From: Nematostella vectensis
Taxonomy: Eukaryota > Cnidaria > Anthozoa > Actiniaria > Edwardsiidae
Reading direction: 5' to 3'
NCBI RefSeq assembly: GCF_932526225.1
Contig: NC_064041.1
Span: forward strand, 16,427,888 to 16,491,887
DNA: 64,000 nt
Part shown: piece by piece, positions 13,901-25,068 of the stretch
Position numbering within the stretch: the stretch's first letter is position 1
How the letters are laid out: each line of letters begins with the position of its first letter
Notes under the pieces: generated by a model
The model's input: the letters and a program-made list of their open reading frames with translations, nothing else
The model's database searches: none
What the model was told of the DNA's origin: nothing
Program-made: the position numbers and the translations under genes

Positions 13901-16900
13901 GCCAAGTGATATTAGGTTTACTTCACAAGGCAAACTTCGCTCATACGGTGAATAGACAATCGAGAATCGGGGGCCTCATCAGGGTAACGCTCACCGCTTC
14001 ATTAACTCCGTAATTCCTCTTTTAGCAAATATATTAGCGAGGCTTTTCTTGATATTCGGCCTTGGGGTAGATAAGGGCTTGTCATTACGCTCCTCAAATT
14101 TACTGAAGTTTGCAGTACGACTTTATCTGTTTTATTAGTAGCTACTCGTTATCTCGTTAGCCACAAAATTAACTTGTAAAGATCAAATAAATCAAGCAAT
14201 ACTAGACTACCAGAGATAACGAAGAACAGCGACTTTCTTTTGATTTCTTGAGCCACTGGCAGCTAGTCGATAAGAATGTTTTAAGTAAACCTCTTGTGTC
14301 AATATTTGCAAGCAGCGTTTGGCCAGTTGTCAAATTGACAAAAAAGAAAAACGATGTGGAATATCAGCGTTTGATAAAAAAATAACGCCCCCAACGCTTT
14401 GAAAGATTACAAAATCAATTCAATGGCCTCACACATAGTGGCTTAGAGATTAAGGAAGTAGGTTTTTCGAATGGAGGAAATGAAAATTTGAGTTTTTCAA
14501 ATAAACCAGCAGACGGATAATTTCCTCGAGTTTTTGAGAAAGACGAGATCTTGCCCCACCGTGAGTGGAATCATCTACCAGTTAATACTGCTTTAAACCA
14601 GGCCAGCTGACGCGGCCCGTAATTAAACCCCAGAGAACAAGAAAAACAAAGTCGTTTTATTCCCTGGTCAGTAAAGTCCAATGCCCTGTTACTAGTTTTT
14701 TGCTTAATTGATTTAGGCGCATTGGGTTAACTAATAATCAAAGTGCATCTCGAGTAATGCCTGCGCCGTTTTCCCCGTGTAATATAATTTGAGTACTAAC
14801 ATTAAGTATCCGCGTGTTTTGAATGTCGGCTCCTTATTCGTCCACTCGTTATTGGTCTAAACTAATATTCTATGAATCAGTGTTGAGTGTGAATGCACCC
14901 TTGGGCAATGTATTTTACCGGATGAAGTTTGAAGGTGCAAAGCGAGTATAATATACCTCGGGAGCTTAATCGATGTCGCCATTACACCCGACTCCCGTTA
15001 ATATGATACAGAACTTGCTCGCTTAACATTTTAATTTGAAATTACAGACCTATCATCTATTCTTCGATAATTGAGGTGGAGTTACTGGATTTTATTAAGA
15101 CCTCTAAATGTTTAAGGAGGACTTAAGGACATTAATAGTTGGCATGCAGTTTTTAACATTCATAGTAAGAAGTAAGACCCATATCTAGCGTTAGATTATT
15201 GAGATGGGTTTACAGGATCAAACTTTTGAGGGTATTTTGTTGACATTAAGCACAGGTTTGAAATGATATCTAAATCGTTCGTCTGATAATTACTATTCAC
15301 GAATTATATAATTTTCTTTCTATGTGTTTATATTTGCGTTCATTTTTTTATACCGTCTAGTTGATTCAAGTAAAAATTGAAATAAAGAAACACATACTGT
15401 GACTTTTTTAATCATTCAATGAGTGAGCTTATTCAAAACAAACTAACTTTAGGTGCCCACTCTTTTCAACTTCCTTGCCTTAATTTCTTAGTTTATCAAA
15501 ACTCAACGGGAATATATAACAAAATACCAGCGATTGGTTGATATTTCCGCACTACTAGTGTACTTGTTCCAATCAATGAATGAAATTCGCATGTTATTGG
15601 TGTAAATACCCGCTCAGCAAGCGATTTCTATATGTGAATAAGCACTGTTTGGAGTTTGGAGTTTAAATCGTTTACACTTTTAATATAATCATTTAATCAT
15701 TGGTTCCGCACACGGAGAAATCAGTCATTAACTCCGATCTATATTTCACTGTACACTTCATTGGTGCCGAGGGCTAGCTTCGGTTATGCCTAGCAGTGCA
15801 GTTTAGTGCAAGACCGGTGAAAGTTGATCCTAAAGTGAACACTCTCACAACCTATATCCACGTGTGTTTGACTTTGGATGGTCGAAAGCGTGACAAATTG
15901 TTCTCTAAAATCTGTTAGGGCATCTATTAATTCTTTTTAATGTACGTATTCGTTCCCTGACGCACGCGAGAACTCGATGGCCAAATAAACATTATAACAT
16001 GTAGCTAGTCGGTAATTCCATTAGTCTTTTCCCTTTTTCTCTTTAGGGATTTTGTTACATGTGACCCCGTAATGGCCAATCATTAAATGAAGTAGCAAAC
16101 TTTAAGGACATTTTTTGTTCGTTGCCCGCTTTTTGAGGGTAAGTTTAAGATCGATTTGACTTTCAGTTTATCGAACATATAAAGTGCTCATGCTAATGGA
16201 GGTATAATAGAAATATAATTATTACTGAAAGGTAGTTTGGTCATTCTTTTACCTGATGTCTAACACAAGGCAGCAAACAAAATGATTATAAATACTCGCT
16301 TGCCACGCTCCTGTACATTTAAAAGCGATGGGCGGGTTTCTTGTGTCTTTTTGATCGAATGGGGGCTAAATACTAAGAGCGTGCTCTGTGGTTAGAAATA
16401 AGCTGATTTTTGCCACACTTTGGACTTTATAATGAATGGTCATCCCTTGACGGAATTAACAGATTATTTACTAATCCAATCTCACTCTGGGTCATTTGAA
16501 AACTTCAACGACCAGAAAGAAGTAAAACAAGCACTTGCTCCGTATAATTGGAAAACAATTGGTCTCGCCAGATGCTGAAACAGCTCACGGAAAGGATCGT
16601 TCAATCATGGATTCGGACACGTGATGGTAAATAAATACCATTTATTTTGTATATATTTGTGCAAGTTCATGTTTGTCGGTCTATTGCCCTAAATGCGTCA
16701 TTCTATAAAACTTCAACACAAGTTAAATGTGCGAAGGTATTGTCCGCAGCCCACTAGGAGGCCCATAATTTACTGAAAATATAACCAGGTTATTAGTTTG
16801 ATAGAAATTTTCGATTATTTTTCTACATTTCTGATCGTAATCATCTCATCAGATTGTATTATATTCAGTATGTAAGCAATCGTGCGAGAAACGCGTAACT

Positions 16901-18949
16901 CTGCGTCCCGTTTTGGCTTTATACAGGTGCCTGGTCATGGCTGTTATCAACCCTTTAACTTCTTTTGTATAAGCGCCAAACTCTTGATTCCAGTGGTTGC
17001 TACCGTTCTCTTATCGAGAAGAGATCAGCTTTCGTATTCCAACTTCCTTTGAAATACTTGACTCTGAAGGGAAAACCTTCTCCTCTAGTGAGCTCGGGTG
17101 AAATAGTATTGAAAAGCGACCTAGGACATCGCGAGCCTATTTATTTAGCGTAATCACGGGCCATACACATTAGGCCATTATCAGCGTCATCAAAAGCAAA
17201 TTACAATGGTAGGCTTGCCCCCAACTGATGGCTGTATTTCAAGTTTGAGATAAGAAGTGAAACTATAACGAGATCCGCGGGGAGTACCGCTACTCCTCAC
17301 AAAGAAATAAATCCCACTCCGTCAGGCTTGTAATTTCCCTCGTACACTTCCCTTATCCATCGACACAGGTTAAGGCGAATGTATTGAGGGTTTTCACAGT
17401 ATGGGGTGCCATTTTTGTGTATGAGTCGGTGTAAGATGGCACGGGGTCTATTGTTTTTCATCAATCGGATTTCGCGTGTAACTAAGATCGCCCGCCCGCT
17501 GGCTCGTATTAACATCCCACCCTTGAGCCATCATTCTCAATTAGAGTTTGCCGGTTGCACATGACGCGGGGAAGGTGCATTTACGGCTCCAAAGTGATGC
17601 TTTTGTAAAGGCAACAAGGAAAATGACCCGAGTTTTAAGCGGTTTCCCTTACTCGCACAAGTCACCCAGGTGCTAACCAACTCGATTAGTTTACTTTTTC
17701 TTGTTTGTCATTGTTCGCGAATAGATTTTCTCTTTTGATAAAGCGCTCTCGAATTCTGTGGTCTTTTTTACATTTAGGGGGTTGAATTGTGGATATAAAT
17801 AAGAAAAGAAAAGAAAAGGAGAAGTCCGATTTTTGTGACTCGTGTCGCTATCTATAAGATAAGACCAATTGTCTTTGTCTTTGTTGAGCTCTACGTGGAT
17901 CCACCCTAGCAATTCATGACTTAAAATCACCGAAATCGGCTTAACTTGACCTTGATTATTAATGTGACTTCATACTAACAATGCTCTTCTCATCGACTCG
18001 GTAAGCGTTTAAGGACTAGTAATTAGCTAGTGGTTATTCATTTATTTGGGGTATTTCTAATTCGACGTGATTTAGTCTCTTATCGGGACCTTTGACGCGA
18101 AATAACAACACGCTCGCACCAACAAATTCTCGAGGGCCTTTTTCTACTGATAACTCCGGGCGCCAAATAACAACACGCTTCCAGCCGCAAAAACTCGTTT
18201 CTACTCATTCCCGGAAGTATTAACTTCGTCTTGCCCTCCCTAATTTTGTTGATATAAATAAAATGTTATTTGTAAAAAACAACGCAAGGTAAACATGCAA
18301 CAAATTAGGAATACCTATATTGTGAAGGGGATTTTGCCGACTGGGCGCTTATGAGCGCTTTAATAGACTTTGACCGGAAAGCACTGTTTGTCGTTACTTA
18401 AAGTGCCACCCCGAGGGCTGATGGTGCTGTCCATATAGAAGATTTCTTACCCAGTTAATTGTGATGACAATAACTGGCACGCACAAGTGTATTAACTAAT
18501 GTGCTTTTATGATCAACACAGGGTAATCTCGGAAAAGTTCAAGGAGTCGACAAATCCGGCATGTTCCTGTCAGCGTGATACTTGCGTTGGTGAAAGTACC
18601 GCATAAATCCTTTTAATAAAGGATTAACAATATTTCCAAGGAAATTTATATTATGTGGAGTGAGTGTGAAGTGACGTGTTCAGATTTAAACTGATTCTAA
18701 AACTGCTTTAAGATCCCCCAAGAAAAATAATGAGCACGTATTGTAGGGGGTTACCAATATAGTGAGGAATATTATACCTACAGCTATAAGCTAGGAATGT
18801 GATTTATGTATTTATTAGATCGGCTAAATTTATAGTTCCCCTTCTCCTAAGGCGGCAGTATTTACAAAGAATCTCGTCTTAATCAATTACTCACTCACCT
18901 CTCTTATAAGTCAAGCAAAACCTGTCTGTATATTATTCTTTGCGTTGTT

Positions 18950-19290
18950 TGTACTTCACTCCGGATCTTGTTGTGTTTAGGGTTTTTAAGTTTCTAAGAG
19001 CCCGCACATTAAAGGAGAAAAGTAATTACTTTACAAAGCATCTGCAAAGGACTCTTATTTTGAGTCAGGATGTGTTTCTATTAAAGAACCCTTGTCCGCC
19101 ACTACTTTGTTATTGTTTTCAGCAAATATTGGGAGTCAAATTATGAGATATCTCAGAGTGGCCACAAAAAGTCAAAATCTTATGCTTTATTTACTGAATT
19201 CAATAAAAAATATCGCAACAGTTTTTCCAAATCAGACGTTGAAAATGGAAGCTTTCTTACACTTGGTACTTTGCTAGGATGACAATATGG
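18950..19290. repeat. Dispersed repeat copy A (non-autonomous element)
   Basis: It shares a block around CCTTGTCCGCCACTACTTTG and the end motif CTTACACTTGGTACTTTGCT with a copy at about 52.7-52.99 kb. Inverted end copies occur at about 19.93 kb and 61.91 kb (CCATTTTGTCACCCTAGCAA). The inverted ends suggest a DNA transposon derivative; exact borders and superfamily are unclear. Confidence 0.5.
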
Positions 19291-19629
19291 CGGCTGGCAG
19301 AGGCTGTTAAAAGCGGTAGTGAAGAGAGGTACAACCAGCTTGATGTTGTGTTTAGGGCAGTGTCTCATCTACTAATAAAGATTAAAATATATATTTTCAA
19401 ATCATCATTTTAGGGTCCTTTTATTGTCATCAATGTGTTTGCTTTTACCATATATATATTTTTCATAAAATAACTCTTTATGGCGCAAATCTTCATACAA
19501 TATCGAATAAGGATACGTTACTTTTCAAGTGGACGACTTATTTATGTGTAATTCAGGTTAGCTAAAAATAAAATAAAATTAATGTCTTAAAAACATGAAT
19601 GTCATTTCCGAACAAGGGCAACTTGTAAG

Positions 19630-19860
19630 TCACGTGACGTGCTGAGTAGCAAACTCGCACTAAAATAAACACAGAAAGGCTGCGGCAATCACACCCAGAC
19701 AGCGACGAACAAAAATAATATATTGCAATGGAAATAAGCCCTTTCTGACAGACACTTTCTAGGCTGTGTGTAAGCGCTGAATAAGTTGTTATTTGTTGCC
19801 GCTAAAAGCTAGAGCGCGCGGGAATTTGCTACCAAAAAAGATAGATAATTTCTTATTGCG
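19630..19860. repeat. Dispersed repeat copy B
   Basis: It resembles 41.88-42.07 kb in the same orientation: both contain CAGMGAGCGACGAA-like sequence, GCTGAATAASTTGTT and, further on, AAAAGCYRGAGCGCGCG. It sits between two inverted copies of the repeat A end motif, so it may be the interior of that element. Confidence 0.45.
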
Positions 19861-19929
19861 AGCTACCTAAATAAGTTTAACAAAGCGGCACCTAGAAGAT
19901 TATGTCTGTACAACTAATTAGCCTCCGCC

Positions 19930-20135
19930 AACCGGCATTTTGTCATCCTACCAAAATACTAGGTGTGAGAAAGCATCCATCGGGTGATTTGGGTGAACTT
20001 CCAACTGAATTTGGTAAATGACGTACAAAGCTTTGTTTTTAGAAGTGTATGCCAAAAGGTCATCACATAATTTGTCTTTCAATGAATATGAGAAAGATAA
20101 CAAAGGCTGACAAAAACTTTTTAAATACACCTCAA
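19930..20135. repeat. Dispersed repeat copy A, inverted end
   Basis: It begins CGGCATTTTGTCATCCTACC, the reverse complement of the end at about 19.27-19.29 kb, and continues with a segment similar to 20.77-20.93 kb (CTGAATTTGGTAAATGACG against ATGAATTTGGTAAATTAAG). Confidence 0.45.
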
Positions 20136-20391
20136 ATGTAGCCTCTAGTTTCTACGACTTAATTAGCCCACATTATATAAGGTCTGTAACTATTCATATA
20201 TTTCCACTTGGTGCAACAGAGCTTTGTTTCTGTCTGGTATTACTAGAAAGACAACAGACAAGCTGGAGAAATACTATGTGGTCTGCATAACCGCGGTGTA
20301 GACAAGCTATGGATCATCACAAAGTTGAAAAAGTATGCTGTACGCCTCTGAAGAGGAGCTCTGCTTTGTTTCTGACAATTGTTAGTCACCA

Positions 20392-20763
20392 TTTATAACC
20401 CGTCCCCACGTATTCGTTTTCGTTTAAAAACGCATCCTTTTTGTTACGGATACGGGTATCGTCCACACGGAAACGCGAAAACGATGACCGAAAACGGAAC
20501 GATTTGAAAACGATATCCAGAGTGGAACGATTTGAAAACGATGCATTTTCGATGCCGTGGGGACGACGTGATAACTCAGGTCCAGTCCACTTGGCGCGAG
20601 AATACGCATGCGCTGTAGAACTTGTTATTGTTGTCGTTTCTGCGTTTTCGTGGGGACGGGTCGTATCGAAATGAAAACCCTTTGTGTGGAGGCGGATTCT
20701 TTTGAAAACTGAACAAAAAGGTTGTGTTTCCAAACGAAAACGGATACGTGGACAGGGTGTAAG
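20392..20763. mobile_element. MITE with about 50-bp terminal inverted repeats
   Basis: The left end (ACCCGTCCCCACGTATTCG, then TTTTCGTTTAAAAACGC) matches the reverse complement of the right end (ACCCTGTCCACGTATCCG, then TTTTCGTTTGGAAAC) over about 50 bp. The element is about 370 bp, has no transposase and is internally rich in GAAAACGAT motifs. Target duplications are not clear, so the superfamily is left open. Open frames on both strands come from the repeated hexamers. Confidence 0.75.
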
Positions 20764-21339
20764 TCTCCCATTACCATCGGCTGATTTGGGAAGGGTACTG
20801 CGCCATTTCGAATGAATTTGGTAAATTAAGTATATTTTTCAGTTGATTATTCCGCAGATTCCTCCACATAATTTGTTATTAATATGAAATTAAAACATTA
20901 CTTAAAGTGCAGCTGCCTTGTCTTCTTTAAATACCTTGGAGTCCCAAACTTTTTTGTTCGGAAAATAATACATCCCAAGCCAATGCGGTTTCTAGATCTC
21001 TACCGAAATTCGCGCGCGCAAACTTTTTCCCACAAAAGTGATTTTCCCCCCTGAAAGTGAAGTTGAAGATGATCGTGCGCCGGTCGATGGATATACTACA
21101 ACTAATGTCCCAGTGCATGTTCTAAACGTTTAGATCCTTTGTATTGGTCAAGATATGACTATATTTTAAAGGAAAAAGCCCCTGTGACAATTGCTCGATA
21201 TTTCATGGCACGTTGTAATAACATGCAATCGTCCATCTGCATATTTATTTCAAACCTTTGCAGACATGTCCCCAGTGATCGCATGCCCAATATGGACATC
21301 AGCATCATAGTCCATTCCTCTCACATACCACTCGTGTCT

Positions 21340-21880
21340 TTTGGATCCTGAGCGATCACATGCCCAATATGGGTATTAGTACAGGGTTCCTAGAACTGTT
21401 CTCGTCATTTCTCAGAACATCACAAGGATTCCTACAACAACACTCAGCATTTCTAAGAATATCAGGAGGGTTTCTAGAACTCTACTCGTGATTTCTCAGA
21501 ACATTAAAAGGGTTTCTAGAACTGTGCTCATCATTTCTTAAAATATTTCAAGGGTTTCTAGAGCTGTTCTCGACATTTCTCAGAACATCACAAGATTACC
21601 TAGAATTGTACTAGTCATTTCTAAGAATATCACGAGAATTCTAGAACTTTACTCGTCATTTTTTTTAAATATCACAATAGTTCCTAGAACTCTACTTATC
21701 ATTTCTCAGAATATCACAAGGGCCCTAGAACACCACTCGTCATTTCTCAGAATTTCTCAATATCTCTTGTCACTTCTCAGAACATTTCAAGGGTTCCTAG
21801 AACACTACTCGCCATTTCTTAGAATATCCCAATATCTCTTGTCATTTCTCAGAATATCACAAGGGTTCCTAGATAGATCA
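21340..21880. repeat. Degenerate minisatellite below YEATS2
   Basis: About ten imperfect units built from TTTCTCAGAAYATCACAAGG and GTTCCTAGAACTCTACTCGT. It ends about 15 bp from the YEATS2 stop codon, so part of it may be transcribed as 3' UTR. Confidence 0.75.
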
Positions 21881-21890
21881 GTTACCAGCT

Positions 21891-24638
21891 TCAGCTTGTC
21901 GGGTTCTTAGCTATAGTATTGTCAGTGACCATGTGTCCAGTATGGACATTAGTAAGAAAGTCCCAGCATTCCATAGACCTCAGGGCAGCGTAGATCATGC
22001 CAGGGACCAGAACTCGCGGCTCAAGGGTGGAACGTGAGGTCGAGCTTAGACTAAGAGCTTTCCGCATCAAATCCTCCGCAAACCTCCTTGTGAGGGTGAA
22101 CAGGGCAGATTCCACTGCATGCACCTCCACCCCGTGGTGGACTACAGGTCTTAGGCTGATACCTATCTCATTACACACGTCTTTGATCCATAGCTGCTCT
22201 ACCGTAATGGGGGTTGGCAAAGTTGTGAGAGCTTGGGTGCAAATGCCCAGACGTCTTGAAATAGGAATGCTAGTTACATCCACATCTTCATCCTCCTCAT
22301 CAATCGTTCTAGCCCTTGAAAGTTCCCTTTCTCTGGCCTCCAAGCTTTCAATCAGTTCAACCGAGGTTGTGTGTGTATCAGGGGGTGATTTGCGCATGGA
22401 GTGGCATGTTAGATGTATTTCTTTGCTATCCTCTTCTACATTCTCACCATCGCTAGCACCAAGCTCTGACGTGCCACACCCACAACAGTACAAGAGGTCT
22501 TGGTCACTTGGGAGGGTGGGGGTGGGGGTGTAGCCATAACAACGGCACCAGATCATGACCTGTTTGGTGGTGAGGTCACTTGAGATGTTACAGGACTTCA
22601 GGTGCCTGGATAGAAACATACAGAATTTTGGACCACACAATAAACTACAATACAACTATCTTCTATTTAAAGTGGGTTACATTATAAACTATAAATAAGC
22701 CTTCTAATCAAGGGCCCTGAAAAAAAGGCGCATGTTAACATGTGATCAACATGGCAACAATTCTTACACATAAAAACATATCATAATGGAAACCTGCCAT
22801 ATACCTCGCGACATATGATACACCTACTAACATGCCATCACCATGGCAACATTCCTTACACCTAGCAACATGACATATACCTAGCGACATATCATACACC
22901 TACATCATACTCACCTAATATCATACAAAGCTTTTGAACTTGTAAAACATAAAATTGTTTGTACTTTGTTATTCAATATATTCTATTCAAGTTAAAATAA
23001 AAGTTGAAATATGGAATATAGAATAAATAAAATGGCAGGCCATCATAATATATAGCCTCGATAAGGGGATTACATTTACCTAGTAATGTGCAGCGCTCGT
23101 TGCCACTCGGCTGCTCTCCTCTTCATCAAACTCCAACTCAAGTATTGGCTAAGACTTGCGGCACAATATGGGAATCTAGTGACGTTCCTATCGGCATGGA
23201 TTAGAGGGCAACATGTTGCAGCATGTTGAAGTTGTCTTTCTAACTTAATATTTACAGGGCTTTCTGGACTACGGGCAAGCTGGCTATTTGTGGATGAGGA
23301 AAAACAAGTTGACAATGACGCATTAGTTATAGGGCCCTGCGTAATGTCATCTCCATGAGGTGAATCTTTTCCTGCATCAATGATTTCATCTAGTTTCACC
23401 TTCAAATCATCTTGATTAATAGGCTTCTCATCCTTGGGAATGAATGAGGGCAAAGGGCTACGAGTTTTTGCATTCACTGAAGATAAGACAGGTTTGTTGA
23501 CTGGCACAGGGAGCCCTAGATCAACAAACGTTCTCCTCTCTATCTCAAGGTCAACAACAGTCTCTGCTCCCATTGTCTGAAGCCCCGTGTATGTCTTATC
23601 TAGTTTTAACTCATGAATAATATCAACACGCTTATTCCTACTGTCCACAAAATGAAGTTGCACCCTAATAGGAAACTCCCCCCAGCCTCTTCTAGTGATC
23701 TGGAAAGGCGGCTTCTTGATTTCTACAATATCATTAGGCCGATAGCTTGGATGAAGGAAGAACCAAACATTCTGTACATAACTATGGATTGGCAAATCGT
23801 CAGGAAGTCCACGCACATACACCATCCATTTGTGAGTAGATTTGTCATTCTCTTCTCGTCTTTCTACCGGAATGTATTTAGAGGTATTACCTATTATTAT
23901 CCTTTTCTTGATATAGAATCTAGACCCTACAACAGTGACACAAGTTGTAGAATTTTGTCCAGCTTTGCTCAAAGTAGCTTTGCCTCCTGATTGGCTAGTT
24001 GTTATGGGACCTGCTGTTGGCCCTACTGCTGCCTCAGTAGCTAGCCAATTACAGTCCTTCTCATGTTTATGTAAAGTAGAATTATCTTTATTAGTTTCAG
24101 ACTGTGTGAATGCACTACTAGATGTTCTTTCAGATGCCCTAATTACATCTGTTAAACATTCACTAATGGCATTTTCTTGAGTTTTCAGTCCAGGGTCAAC
24201 TGATTTATTTATTGTGTTGCATTCCGTGCCGTTCCAATTCCCATTCATCATTCCTCCAATCCCAAACACGTGACCGCTCCTACCGCTGACAGTTCGTCTG
24301 GTGCGCCGCCTCAAATTCAACCCCTCCCCCGCCAGTAGCCTTTCGGATGTCCCGTAATATCTCGCTAAAACACAGGCTCGCAGCCTGTCCAACATGGCCT
24401 TCGTCTGAGATATCCTATGATCTATTAGCTCCACTTCCTTCTCCTTCAGGCGAATTTCCAGCGCGAATTGATCCTGAATAATTTTCTCGATTTTGTTGAC
24501 TGCGAGATCTTTGGCATCTTGTTGTTGTAAGCTGAGGCTGGTTTGTTTCTGGCTTTTCTCGACCGCTACAGAAACATAATCCGGATCGTCGTCTTCGCCT
24601 GATTTTATTTTATCTTTCAAATGAACTTCTTCCTCCAT
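21891..24638 (-). CDS. YEATS2: YEATS2 orthologue, ATAC complex acyl-lysine reader (2 exons)
   Basis: Exons 23080-24638 and 21891-22605 (minus), joined by a 474-bp GT-AG intron in phase 2: AG plus G completes an Arg codon. The product is 757 residues. Residues about 40-95 form the YEATS2 N-terminal helix ([33 protein letters not shown]). The YEATS domain spans about 245-370, with [22 protein letters not shown] and the acyl-binding [13 protein letters not shown]. It is followed by a block with [20 protein letters not shown], which straddles toward the intron, and [11 protein letters not shown] just after it. The C-terminus ([20 protein letters not shown], then [10 protein letters not shown]) matches the end of vertebrate YEATS2, which carries the histone fold that pairs with NC2-beta. 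In mammals YEATS2 reads acylated H3K27 in the ATAC acetyltransferase complex. The protein is about half the human length because the long middle region is missing. It diverges from UHMK1. Confidence 0.93.
22740..22925. repeat. Short tandem repeat in the YEATS2 intron
   Basis: Three or four irregular copies built from CACCATGGCAACATTCCTTA and CACCTAGCRACATATSATAC inside the single YEATS2 intron. Confidence 0.6.
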
Positions 24639-25068
24639 TGCAAAAATGGAGGTAGCAAAAACTTTACAATTCTAAGTGAGTTTTTTAAAAGACATTTTCC
24701 CTCAAAGTTTTCAAATTCGCACGTGTTTACACGATAGTGCGCATGACCTGGAACGACAACCGCTGAGATACAAGATGATAGGGGTGGGGAAAAGTCTGTA
24801 TTGCGGTGGCATTTAATATATTTTTTTTTGTGTACTTCCTAAACAGCACATAATAGGCATAGAAAGACTTCAAAACCATTTATCAATTGATAAATACATT
24901 GGTATTTGGCGAGAATATTTTAAAATGCTAACATTTTTCTCTTTATGAGACTAATCCGAATACCCGTGCCTCCCCTCCCTCGCGACAATTTTGGAAGTGG
25001 CGGCGAATTTGGAAAAGACATCACAGACTCACAAAAAAAATAGTACTTTGGGGAGATGCGACAACTGC
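24639..25068. promoter_or_regulatory. Shared divergent promoter region of YEATS2 and UHMK1
   Basis: The two start codons face away from each other, 430 bp apart. No TATA box is evident near either start. There is an ATG at 25055 in the UHMK1 leader that is out of frame with the main start at 25069 and reads through the exon 1 donor. A head-to-head arrangement this close usually means a bidirectional promoter; that is inferred. Confidence 0.6.

Larger units (their letters stand above)
8942..21339. other. Gene-poor intergenic region upstream of PRDM12
   Basis: Twelve kilobases between the PRDM12 promoter and the sequence downstream of YEATS2. Open frames are all under 125 codons, have no recognisable domains and lack splice logic. 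It holds one minisatellite (about 10.70-10.98 kb), dispersed repeat copies (about 18.95-20.93 kb) and one MITE (20.39-20.76 kb). The rest is AT-rich unique-looking sequence that could include enhancers, but single-sequence reading cannot show that. Confidence 0.6.

Noticed and set aside
13701-14013. Overlapping 84- and 64-codon frames in the intergenic region
   Set aside because: No recognisable motif, no splice or regulatory context, and AT-rich composition like the surroundings.
21997-22533. 178-codon open frame on the plus strand
   Set aside because: It is antisense to the well-supported YEATS2 exon 2 and has no domain of its own.
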